64,000 nucleotides of DNA from Danxiaibacter sp048498555 (GTDB lineage Bacteria; Bacteroidota; Bacteroidia; Chitinophagales; Chitinophagaceae): positions 1 through 64,000 of the forward strand of contig JBEHXT010000001.1 of the NCBI GenBank assembly GCA_048498555.1, given 5' to 3'. Numbering within the stretch: the stretch's first letter is position 1; the number at the start of each line of letters is the position of its first letter. The position numbers were made by a program, and so were the translations under genes. The notes beneath the pieces were generated by a model, which saw nothing but the letters and a program-made list of their open reading frames with translations, did not search any database and was not told where the DNA came from. Below, one piece after another: positions 25,572 through 33,988 of the stretch.

Positions 25572-27728
25572 ATGACAAAAATATCTTTACTAGCTACGCT
25601 TGCGTTTATTGTTACCGGCCATTCAGCTTTTGCAGAAAAAGACCAGCCTTTTAAACAAGCAATATCTCATAAATACACAAGCACTGACTTTAACGGAAGT
25701 ACCATACTAAAAAAAGTTATTACAGATTATAACGACAACGTGTATGTGCTTACTGACAAGGGCATTTACATTGTTAGTGAAAATAAACTGGTTAAAGACC
25801 TGCGATATACGCCGCTTGCGAAAAAGATTCCTTTAGATATAGCCATACAGGAAGAAGCAGGCCATGTATACTATTTGTATGAAGACCAGGTGTTAACAAA
25901 TGGCTATGCGGGCGTTCCTTTTAAAAAACTTCCTGCAGGAAAATACAACCGCCTTGCAGTAAAAGCTGATGGAAGTATTCTGCTTACAGGCAACGCCGCC
26001 GTTACTTTATTAAAAGATAACGTGATGACGGACGTTACGGCGCCGGCTGGCAAAATAAAATCTGTCCAGGCCTACAAAGGCAACTTTTATATTTTGAATG
26101 AGCAGGGTATTTACAGCCTTACCGGCAATCGTTTTGAAAGTATTCATAAGGCCAATAATGCAAGGTCTTTTACTTTCCGCGATCAGGAGTTGGTTGTAGC
26201 AAATGCAGCAGGTTATTATGGCATCAATGCAAACACAGGAGACACAAGCTTTCCCTTACAAACAAAAACACCCTCAGAAGGAATTAATGATCTGCAAAAC
26301 ATAAACGGTTCTATATGGGCGGCAACTGATGATGGCGTATATATGCGTGAAGCGTCAGGATCTTACCGGTACTATGCTTCAAAGCGATGGCTCAATCAAA
26401 ATAAATCCATTGATCTTACATCTGACAGCAAAGGCAATGTATTTGTACTTACACCGGACGGACTGAATGAAATCGAATTTAAAGAACAAACGCTCGCGGA
26501 AAAGACTACTTACTTCCAGGATAGAATAAGACAAAGGCATATCCGCTATGGCTTCATTTCTCAGGTAACTTTTCAACAACCGGGCGACATAACAACGGCT
26601 CAATTAACTGACACGGATAATGATGGCTTGTGGTCTGCCTTTTATCTTGGCAGCCAGGCATTCCGTTATGCTGTTACAAAAGACAAGGCGGCCAAACGCT
26701 ATGCCATGGAAGCGTTTGAAGCATTTGAAAGAATTATTTCTGTTAACCCGTTAAAAGGTTTTCCTGCAAGAACGTTTGAAAGAACGGGCTATAAAAAATC
26801 GGATCCCGATAGATGGCACAGTTCAACAGATAGTATATGGGAATGGAAAGGGACTACCAGCAGCGATGAATTTGTCGGTTATATCTGGGTGGCGGCATTG
26901 TTGAACGAAATGGTGGTTGAAACTGAAAGTGAAAAAAAACGAGTGGCGGATTTTATCGACAAAATTCTGACGCATATCATTGACAACAATTATTACTTTA
27001 TTGATTTTGATGGAAAGCCCACCTTATGGGGGCGCTGGAATCCTGAATACATCAACTCATTCCCACCGTCAGTAGGTGATAGAAAACTGGGTAGCACAAC
27101 CATTATCGCAGGGCTTCAACTGGGTTATGCACTTACCGGTAAAGAACTGTATAAAACAGAGGCATTCCGCCTGATGAAGGATCACGGGTACCTGAACAAC
27201 ATTCTTACCCCTTACACAGCCATACAACCAACTGAAAACATTATCCACCAAGGTGTTAATCTTGGTAACGGCGGCTGGAACCATTCTGACGATGAAATGG
27301 CATTCCTCACCTATTGGGTATTGTATCACTATGCATTTACCGATCAGCTGAGGCAGCAGTTTAAGGATGTGATTAATGACCACTGGAAGATAGAAGCACC
27401 TGAAAAAAATCCCGTTTGGAACTTAGTGACGTTAGGCACAACCGGAACATTTGATAAAGAAGGAACTGTATGGCAGCTTAAAGAATTTCCGATGGATTTG
27501 ATCCGCTGGAAAGTTGTCAATTCAAAAAGAAAGGATTTAACATTACTCGAGCCAAATTTCCGTCACCAATTTACAAAAGAGTTATTGCCAGCCGGAGAAT
27601 ACCCGGTTCACCGCCACAATGCCAACGGCTTTAACCTTGATGGAGGCGATGGCGGCAAAACCGAACTGGCGGGAGATGAATATCTTCTACCCTACTGGAT
27701 GGCACGCTACCTTAAAGTGATTGAATAA
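25572..27728 (+). CDS. Secreted propeller-toroid protein A, function unknown
   Basis: A 718-residue product with a Sec signal peptide (ends SAFA). Residues about 40-310 show repeated short strands of the two-component-regulator propeller type (GNVYVLTDKGIYIV-like, SIWAATDDGVYM, NVFVLTPDGLNEI). Residues about 320-718 look like an alpha/alpha-toroid, as in many polysaccharide lyases and unsaturated glycuronyl hydrolases. This part has an acidic loop DTDNDGLW (347-354) that could bind calcium, TSSDEFVGYIW, DGKPTLWGRWNPE and the end LLPYWMARYL. It is paralogous to the protein at 30415. Context with a Gfo/Idh/MocA dehydrogenase and a DUF1080 lipoprotein suggests a sugar-cleaving or sugar-binding role. 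I do not recognise a named catalytic family. Confidence 0.75.
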   Translation: MTKISLLATLAFIVTGHSAFAEKDQPFKQAISHKYTSTDFNGSTILKKVITDYNDNVYVLTDKGIYIVSENKLVKDLRYTPLAKKIPLDIAIQEEAGHVYYLYEDQVLTNGYAGVPFKKLPAGKYNRLAVKADGSILLTGNAAVTLLKDNVMTDVTAPAGKIKSVQAYKGNFYILNEQGIYSLTGNRFESIHKANNARSFTFRDQELVVANAAGYYGINANTGDTSFPLQTKTPSEGINDLQNINGSIWAATDDGVYMREASGSYRYYASKRWLNQNKSIDLTSDSKGNVFVLTPDGLNEIEFKEQTLAEKTTYFQDRIRQRHIRYGFISQVTFQQPGDITTAQLTDTDNDGLWSAFYLGSQAFRYAVTKDKAAKRYAMEAFEAFERIISVNPLKGFPARTFERTGYKKSDPDRWHSSTDSIWEWKGTTSSDEFVGYIWVAALLNEMVVETESEKKRVADFIDKILTHIIDNNYYFIDFDGKPTLWGRWNPEYINSFPPSVGDRKLGSTTIIAGLQLGYALTGKELYKTEAFRLMKDHGYLNNILTPYTAIQPTENIIHQGVNLGNGGWNHSDDEMAFLTYWVLYHYAFTDQLRQQFKDVINDHWKIEAPEKNPVWNLVTLGTTGTFDKEGTVWQLKEFPMDLIRWKVVNSKRKDLTLLEPNFRHQFTKELLPAGEYPVHRHNANGFNLDGGDGGKTELAGDEYLLPYWMARYLKVIE

Positions 27729-28118
27729 GATTGAGTAGACGATTTGCTATATAAATAGCCAGCTTTACACTAATGTCTGTTAATTTATTTTCACAGGTAA
27801 ACAACAAATATTGCATAGTCCCTAAACCCCTTTCTTTCAATCCGAACGGCTAAGGTTTGCTTTAATGCGCATTTCCGGGCTGCGGTAACCCTCAACCCAC
27901 ATCAACAATTATATTTTAATGTAACTGAACCGTTGAAAATGTATGAACATAGCTACATGGCTTGTGACGATAAAAAAATATTCAAAGTATTACACACTCA
28001 TTTGAGCGTTGTTGGAATAAATTAAATAAATTGGGGACAAACTAACTATTCTGCTATTATATCAAACCTAAATGAACTGTAATATTATTCTATTGATTGC
28101 TTAAAAAAAAATCGCACA
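27729..28118. other. Gap inside the sugar-processing locus
   Basis: No gene or strong hairpin is seen in these 390 bases. The length makes a separate promoter for the dehydrogenase gene likely. No exact TAnnTTTG box was recognised. Confidence 0.45.
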
Positions 28119-29564
28119 ATGTCAAAAAACACGAACAAATCGCGCAGGAGCTTTTTAAAAAACACTGCTCTAGGCGCCGCTGGTTTCATGATCGTTCCCC
28201 GCAATGTATTAGGTAGAGGTTTTGTTGCCCCCAGTGACAAACTAATTGTAGCCGGCGTTGGAGCCGGTGGTAAAGGCCGTTCAGACCTTGCCAATTTTTA
28301 TAAAAGCGGAAAGGCGGAGATTGGTTTTCTCTGCGATGTAGACGACCGCATGGCTGAAGAATCAAGAAAGAATTTCCCTAAAGCAAAATATTATAAAGAC
28401 TGGCGCGAAATGCTGGATAAAGAAGCTAAATCGTTTGATGCGGTTTCTGTATCTACCCCTGACCACACCCATGCCGTAGTAGCGATGGCAGCTATGCGCA
28501 GGAAAAAACATGTATACGTGCAAAAGCCGTTAACGCACGATATATACGAAGCTCGTATGCTTACCGAGGCCGCAGATAAATTTAAAGTAGTTACGCAAAT
28601 GGGTAACCAGGGTTCTTCTGGTGATGGCGTTCGCCAGATGCAGGAATGGTTTGATGCAGGTATTATTGGCGATGTACATACTGTATATATTTTCACCAAT
28701 CGCCCTATATGGCCGCAAGGAATTCCCTGGCCTGCTGAAAAACCAGCAGTTCCACAAGGGCTTGATTGGGATTTGTGGCTAGGTACCGCGCCTTATAAAG
28801 ATTATGTTGACAACCTTATACCTGGCAGCTGGCGTGGCTGGTGGGATTACGGTACTGGAGCTTTAGGCGATTTAGGTTGCCACCTTATGGAGGCTCCATT
28901 CAGAATACTGGGTTTACAATATGCAGCTGACGCACAGGCATCTGTAACCAGCGTATTCACTGCGTTTGGTAAACGCGGTTATTTCCCCGATAGTTTTCCT
29001 CCATCAAGCCATGCTATACTCACCTTCCCGAAAACGGCAAAAACCAAGGGAGACATTACTATGCATTGGATGGACGGAGGTATCAAACCCGAACGCCCTG
29101 AAGAATTAGGCGCGGATGAAGTATTTGGAGACGGTAATAGCGGTGTTTTATTTGTAGGCACCAAAGGAAAAATGATGGCAAGTGAGTATGCAGCTAATCC
29201 AAGACTATTGCCACTGAAAAAAAATGAAGAAATAAAATTACCGCAAACTATAAAACGCGTTCCAGGCAGCGCCGAAGGCCACTATGCACAGTGGGTTGAA
29301 GGATGTATTGCTGGCTATGGCAACATGGAGCTAAGCTCACCATTCAAAAAAGCAGGCCCGCTTACCGAAGCGATACTTATGGCCAACCTGGCTATTAAAG
29401 CTGCCGACACTCCTAAGCCGAGAGCAAATGGAAGAGGCAATGACTATCCGGGCGCGAATATGAAGCTACTCTGGGATCATCAGAATATGCGCGTTACAAA
29501 CCTGGAAGAGGTAAACAAATTTATCAAACGCGAATACCGCAAAGGCTGGACACTAGACTTTTAA
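28119..29564 (+). CDS. Tat-exported Gfo/Idh/MocA oxidoreductase
   Basis: A 481-residue NAD(P)-dependent dehydrogenase. The N-terminus holds a twin-arginine signal (SRRSFLKNTALGAAGFMIVP), so it is exported folded with its cofactor. The Rossmann loop GVGAGGKGRSDLANF lies at about 48-62 and the substrate motif normally EKP reads QKPLTHD at about 133-139. SWRGWWDYGTGALGDLGCHL is the family core with the catalytic histidine. Such exported enzymes oxidise sugars, often at C3, in the periplasm. The gene lies between propeller-toroid A and a DUF1080 lipoprotein, which fits 3-keto-glycoside chemistry. A strong terminator follows directly. Confidence 0.9.
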   Translation: MSKNTNKSRRSFLKNTALGAAGFMIVPRNVLGRGFVAPSDKLIVAGVGAGGKGRSDLANFYKSGKAEIGFLCDVDDRMAEESRKNFPKAKYYKDWREMLDKEAKSFDAVSVSTPDHTHAVVAMAAMRRKKHVYVQKPLTHDIYEARMLTEAADKFKVVTQMGNQGSSGDGVRQMQEWFDAGIIGDVHTVYIFTNRPIWPQGIPWPAEKPAVPQGLDWDLWLGTAPYKDYVDNLIPGSWRGWWDYGTGALGDLGCHLMEAPFRILGLQYAADAQASVTSVFTAFGKRGYFPDSFPPSSHAILTFPKTAKTKGDITMHWMDGGIKPERPEELGADEVFGDGNSGVLFVGTKGKMMASEYAANPRLLPLKKNEEIKLPQTIKRVPGSAEGHYAQWVEGCIAGYGNMELSSPFKKAGPLTEAILMANLAIKAADTPKPRANGRGNDYPGANMKLLWDHQNMRVTNLEEVNKFIKREYRKGWTLDF

Positions 29565-29572
29565 TAACCGGG

Positions 29573-29607
29573 GCTGCAAAATTTGGTTTTGCAGCCTCAT
29601 TTTTTTG
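29573..29607 (+). terminator. Intrinsic terminator after the dehydrogenase gene
   Basis: GGCTGCAAAA and TTTTGCAGCC form a perfect 10-base stem around TTTGG, followed by TCATTTTTTTG. It lies only nine bases after the dehydrogenase stop and about 20 bases before the DUF1080 start, so the two genes may be uncoupled or only partly read through. Confidence 0.85.
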
Positions 29608-29625
29608 ATCTCCCATTAAAATTTT

Positions 29626-30282
29626 ATGGTAAAAAAATATATCTTCTTTTTAGCCTCAATTATACTGTTTGCAGCTTGCCACGGCCCAAAAAAGACGACA
29701 GCAAGCAATAGCAGCGATAGCAAAAGCCAGTGGATTAGTTTATTCGATGGCACTTTGAATGGATGGAAAGAAAGTGAAGGCCCATCCTTCAGCATCGAAA
29801 ACGGCACGATTAAAGTAGCAGGCAAACGCTCACACCTTTACTATGACGGACCTGTAAACAATCACGATTTTAAAAATTTCGAATTCAAGGCACAAGTAAT
29901 GACTAAACCCGGATCTAACTCGGGCATTTATTTTCATACAGCATTTCAGCCAAAAGGTTTTCCCGACAAAGGATTTGAAGTGCAGGTTAATAATTCACAT
30001 ACGGACTGGAAAAGGACCGCAGGTTTGTATGACATAAAAGATACATCAGCCACCTTTGTAAAGGATGATCAATGGTTTGAAATGTATATTAAAGTAGAAG
30101 GCAAACATGTTACTACTAAAATTAACGGACAAACCATCATTGATTGGACTGAGCCTGAAGGAGCTACACCCCCAAAGGGGCATCCACAGCGTTTAATATC
30201 AGATGGTACGTTTGCTTTCCAGGCACATGATCCTAAGAGCGTAGTGTATTTCAAAGATATTTATGTAAAGCCATTGCCGTAA
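29626..30282 (+). CDS. DUF1080 (3-keto-disaccharide hydrolase-type) lipoprotein
   Basis: The 218-residue product has a lipoprotein signal (FAAC, Cys19) and then a DUF1080 jelly-roll domain: WISLFDGTLNGWKESEGPSF, FEFKAQVMTKPGSNSGIYFH, GFEVQVNNSHTDWKRTAGLY and the end FQAHDPKSVVYFKDIYVKPL. DUF1080 members linked to exported dehydrogenases act on 3-keto-glycosides or bind sugars. The pairing with a Gfo/Idh/MocA enzyme upstream is the standard one, so joint action on an oxidised sugar is likely. The true substrate is unknown. Confidence 0.9.
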   Translation: MVKKYIFFLASIILFAACHGPKKTTASNSSDSKSQWISLFDGTLNGWKESEGPSFSIENGTIKVAGKRSHLYYDGPVNNHDFKNFEFKAQVMTKPGSNSGIYFHTAFQPKGFPDKGFEVQVNNSHTDWKRTAGLYDIKDTSATFVKDDQWFEMYIKVEGKHVTTKINGQTIIDWTEPEGATPPKGHPQRLISDGTFAFQAHDPKSVVYFKDIYVKPLP

Positions 30283-30369
30283 CAACAAGTCATGCATGAC
30301 GTCTGCGGCAGCAGATTATTTTCACATTGTTTTTCTATTCCACAAATGAATAAGTGGCAAATATTGTTT

Positions 30370-30400
30370 AGAGACGCTATGCATGGCGTCTCTATCTTTT
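30370..30400 (+). terminator. Palindromic hairpin before propeller-toroid B
   Basis: AGAGACGC and GCGTCTCT pair around TATGCATG and are followed by ATCTTTTA. It may terminate the DUF1080 transcript. It also looks like a dispersed GAGACGC...GCGTCTC palindrome, so the role is not certain. It lies only about 20 bases before the next start codon. Confidence 0.6.
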
Positions 30401-30414
30401 AAAAAAACACCCAA

Positions 30415-32631
30415 ATGAAATACTTCATTCTTTTGCTCGTTATTTTTTTTATCGCAAACCAAAGCAACGGACAGGTAGAATATGTGAATGATAAACCATT
30501 CTGGCAGGAATACCATGAAGGGTATGTAATAGATACGGCAGCGGGAGCAAATGATGTAAAACGTATTTCAGTTAACAAACACCAGGTGTGGATCGTTACA
30601 TCTGCAGGTGTTTTTATGAAGAATAACAATGAAAACACCTGGAAAAAAGTACTGCTTGAAGGGAATAACGGGCCTGTGTTTACGGTTGCCACAGATGCAA
30701 CAGGAATAATATGGATTGGTGCATGGAACGGTGTATATAAATTTCAAAACAACAAACTGGAACTTTTGCCAGGTGCTGATGGGCCAATATCCGTTTTGTG
30801 CAATTCAAATGATGGATTGTATGCCATTGGGCCAGATGGAATATGGCTCCTCAACAATAACCACTTTGCCAAACTTAATTATAACATTCCACGCTCTGTA
30901 AGAAATGCAGTTCCCGACGGAAGCAATGGCCTTTGGTTAGCATCTGATGTTGGCTTATACCATTGCTATCAGCAACAAACTGTTTGCATTCGCCAAACAG
31001 ACGTTTTATTAAGTGCATATGTAAAGGGGGTTGCAGTTGGTAATGACAACACATTATGGACTGCAGGGCTTGGTGGTGTTTCCGTTCTTGAAAACAATGC
31101 TCACAAACGTTTTATCCGGCCGGAGAACGGTTGCCCTTCCATCTATGTAAACGCGATACATACATCTCCTGATGGATCAATGTGGGTAGGTACTGACGTG
31201 GGCCTTGCACGTTTTTACAAAGATGGAACACATTCACTGTTGTTTAGCCGCCGCTGGTTAATGGATGATCACGTGAATGATATAACCTTCGACGAAGAAG
31301 GGAATGCATGGATCGCTACATCAAAGGGCGTGAGTGTTATCAAAAGAAAAAAAATGACGTTGGCGGACAAACAGGAATTCTTTTATTCAGTACTGATGAA
31401 AAGGCATATCCGCGAACCATGGACTGCCGGCCAGTGTCATTTAAACATTGATGGAGACATCAACTCATGGCAACCCGAGGACGATGATAATGATGGCGAA
31501 TTTACGAGCAACTATTTGGCAATGGAATCTTTTCGTTATGCGACAACTAAAGATCCACAAGCCAAAAAAAATGCAGAAAAGGCTTTTGATTTCTTAAAAC
31601 TTCTACAAGAGGTTACGGGCAATACCGGCTTTTTTGCAAGATCGATTGTTCCAGTTGCATGGGCAGATCGCGTGCATGATGTAAACCGAACTTACAACAG
31701 CCAGCAGCTTGCCGCTGAGCTTGTGCAAGAACCAAGGTTCAAGCCGGTTGAAACGCGCTGGCATAAATCCAAAGATGGCAAATGGTTGTGGAAGGGAGAT
31801 ACAAGTAGTGACGAAGTATGCGGCCATATGATGGGCTATTTTTTCTATTACCTGCTTGCTGCAGATGATAAACAAAAACAAATCATCAGCAAACATGTTG
31901 CATTGCTCGTTGATCATTTGATCGCAAACAATTTTTGCCTGGTAGATATTGATGGCAAGTACACAAGATGGGGTGTTTGGTCGCCTGACAAATTGAATAA
32001 TGATCCCGAATGGGCGCCTGACAGAAGCCAGAACTCAATGGAAATGCTTGCCTTTTTAAAGCTGGCTTATTACATGACCAACAATGAAAAATACCAGCAA
32101 CAGTATCTCACACTAATTAACAAACATGGCTACCTGGAAAACATGAAAAATATAGTGCATCAAAACCCTGCATGGTTTGTTTATTTTGATGTTGTTCTGC
32201 AGGCATACATGTATCCAATCCTTCTCACGTGCGAAAAAGATTCCACACTCCACAATTTCTATCAGCAACATATGGACGAATGGATGAGCAAAAGAAGAAA
32301 TGACCAGAATCCGCTGGTGAATTTTTTCTATTGTTTCGCGAGAAATAAAAAGGAAGAAATAAAAGCTTCATCTGATTTTCTGATCAACACGCCCCTCGAT
32401 CTAATTGACTGGACTGTGGATCACACAAAACGCGAGGATGTACAAATAGTGCGCTCTCCGGTGCTTGATGACGCACAGGTAAGCACATTGCCACCACCCA
32501 GCATTCGTTACGTTGTAAGATGGGACAAGAATCCGTGGGCCGCAGTTACCGGATACCCAAATATGGAAAGAGAGCCAGTGTTTTGGCTATTGCCATATTG
32601 GATGGGCAGATACCTCGGCATGATCCGATAA
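30415..32631 (+). CDS. Secreted propeller-toroid protein B, function unknown
   Basis: A 738-residue paralogue of the protein at 25572. A signal peptide (MKYFILLLVIFFIANQSNGQ) is followed by a propeller with clear repeat units (IIWIGAWNGVYKF, GLWLASDVGLYHC, TLWTAGLGGVSVL, SMWVGTDVGLARF, AWIATSKGVSVI) up to about residue 312. Then comes an alpha/alpha region with the acidic loop DDDNDGEF (356-363), DTSSDEVCGHMMGY, DGKYTRWGVWSPD and the end LLPYWMGRYL. Shared blocks with protein A (RRWL/KRWL, KRHIR/QRHIR, SSDE, DGK-T-WG-W) prove descent from one ancestor. A secreted sugar-active or sugar-binding role is inferred from context. Confidence 0.75.
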   Translation: MKYFILLLVIFFIANQSNGQVEYVNDKPFWQEYHEGYVIDTAAGANDVKRISVNKHQVWIVTSAGVFMKNNNENTWKKVLLEGNNGPVFTVATDATGIIWIGAWNGVYKFQNNKLELLPGADGPISVLCNSNDGLYAIGPDGIWLLNNNHFAKLNYNIPRSVRNAVPDGSNGLWLASDVGLYHCYQQQTVCIRQTDVLLSAYVKGVAVGNDNTLWTAGLGGVSVLENNAHKRFIRPENGCPSIYVNAIHTSPDGSMWVGTDVGLARFYKDGTHSLLFSRRWLMDDHVNDITFDEEGNAWIATSKGVSVIKRKKMTLADKQEFFYSVLMKRHIREPWTAGQCHLNIDGDINSWQPEDDDNDGEFTSNYLAMESFRYATTKDPQAKKNAEKAFDFLKLLQEVTGNTGFFARSIVPVAWADRVHDVNRTYNSQQLAAELVQEPRFKPVETRWHKSKDGKWLWKGDTSSDEVCGHMMGYFFYYLLAADDKQKQIISKHVALLVDHLIANNFCLVDIDGKYTRWGVWSPDKLNNDPEWAPDRSQNSMEMLAFLKLAYYMTNNEKYQQQYLTLINKHGYLENMKNIVHQNPAWFVYFDVVLQAYMYPILLTCEKDSTLHNFYQQHMDEWMSKRRNDQNPLVNFFYCFARNKKEEIKASSDFLINTPLDLIDWTVDHTKREDVQIVRSPVLDDAQVSTLPPPSIRYVVRWDKNPWAAVTGYPNMEREPVFWLLPYWMGRYLGMIR

Positions 32632-32746
32632 TTGGATCGTTGCGAACGCATTTTCCTGAAAAATATTGTGTGGTTATTTTAAAACAAGAATCAAAGGAAC
32701 AGAAACTAAAGTTGTAGCTCAGGTAATCAAAAACAATGAATTTTAA

Positions 32747-33148
32747 TTAGTCGGCGGCGGGCACCAGGGAGGTGAGTTGCTTTAGCAAAGTCTCTATATC
32801 AAAAGGTTTTAGGATAAAATCATCCGCACCTGCCTCCAAGCATTTTTTTGCTGCTTCACGGCTGGAAGACATCATCATTAAGGGAATAGACGATGTTGCC
32901 GGATTTTGTTTTATTGACCTGCACACTTCTTTTCCATCCGCATCGCCAAGCCACACATCCATTAATATAACATCAGGCCCAACAGATGTCACAACACTTT
33001 CATCCGTACTGCTTAAAAAAGTGGCTTTATACTGCTTTTTTGCAAGCATTATTTTCAAATAATGTAATATAACCGGGTCATCATCAACCACCAAAATATG
33101 CACATTTTGCGGGTTGTTTGGTTGCGTTAAGTAGCTGAAGTTTTGCAT
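32747..33148 (-). CDS. Single-domain response regulator
   Basis: A receiver domain of 133 residues without output domain. The acidic pair is in VVDDDP (about 20-25), the phosphoacceptor aspartate in ILMDVW (about 63), the switch residues are in MMMSSS, and the lysine is in ILKPFD. Such CheY-like proteins act by binding partners. No kinase lies in this window. Confidence 0.9.
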   Translation of the reverse strand: MQNFSYLTQPNNPQNVHILVVDDDPVILHYLKIMLAKKQYKATFLSSTDESVVTSVGPDVILMDVWLGDADGKEVCRSIKQNPATSSIPLMMMSSSREAAKKCLEAGADDFILKPFDIETLLKQLTSLVPAAD

Positions 33149-33350
33149 GTTTGAACATACTCAACAATAATGCCGTTTTGTTAAAACTTCACCTTAAAAA
33201 AAGTGAACAAACTAAATATTTTTTTTGTTAAATGGTCAAACAAAAATCAGCTTTTCGTTTAAATATTTTGTTTAGCTTTATCTCACTGATTTAAGTGAAC
33301 CGACAAAGCTTGCCGGGGAATAATTTGTTCACCTTCTAAAATTTAATCCC

Positions 33351-33731
33351 ATGGTTCAGACAGACATCTCACAGCTTACAAAGGAGTGTAATCAATGGAG
33401 AGAGCATTTACATTCCTATCGCGACGAATTCAATTTTCTCAGCTCCAAACTAAGGCAGATAGCCAGTAAAGCCCTCTCCCATCAGCAACGTTCAGACCTC
33501 GAGCATTACCAGAATCAACTTCACATTCAGCTCATCAACATTCACGATCTCAAGCAGCTGGTAAAATCTCACGAAAAAAAAATTAACTACGAGCAATCCG
33601 AATTAAAAGGCGTTTCGGAAGAAACTTTTACTGAGCACGAAAGTTTACTGGACGACTACGAATCGCAGGAGCATACGCTACATAATCTTCGAAACAATTT
33701 TGACAGGTACTCCATCAGCCTGAATACATAA
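33351..33731 (+). CDS. Coiled-coil protein of unknown function
   Basis: A hydrophilic 126-residue protein, nearly all predicted helix, with heptad-like spacing from residue 5 to 120 (LTKECNQWREHLHSYRDEFN, LHIQLINIHDLKQLVKSHEK). No signal peptide or membrane segment. It starts divergently from the response regulator gene, which may mean shared regulation. No known family was recognised. Confidence 0.65.
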   Translation: MVQTDISQLTKECNQWREHLHSYRDEFNFLSSKLRQIASKALSHQQRSDLEHYQNQLHIQLINIHDLKQLVKSHEKKINYEQSELKGVSEETFTEHESLLDDYESQEHTLHNLRNNFDRYSISLNT

Positions 33732-33856
33732 TAAAATATAGCGGAGTTTACAGTGCCGTTATTTTAAAATGCTATCTGTGATAGCCTGTTTTTCCATTCC
33801 ATAACATGAAGCAGCCAGTTGCAGTACGACGCTGAAATTCCGCCACGATATATTTG

Positions 33857-33929
33857 ATCAATGCCGTTTTCTTACGTTATTGTACATAGTACATCTTAAA
33901 TCGAACATCGTACATTGAACGGCATTGAT
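33857..33929. repeat. Inverted repeat before the EF-G-like gene
   Basis: ATCAATGCCGTT (33857-33868) and AACGGCATTGAT (33918-33929) are perfect 12-base reverse complements. Between them is TACATAGTACATC and ACATCGTACATTG sequence of the dispersed TACGATG type. It may be a mobile-repeat footprint; as a hairpin the loop would be about 49 bases. Confidence 0.5.
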
Positions 33930-33988
33930 TAGCCCATTACTTTATTGCGTACAAATAAAATAACCTATAACGTAAAATACATTTTACT

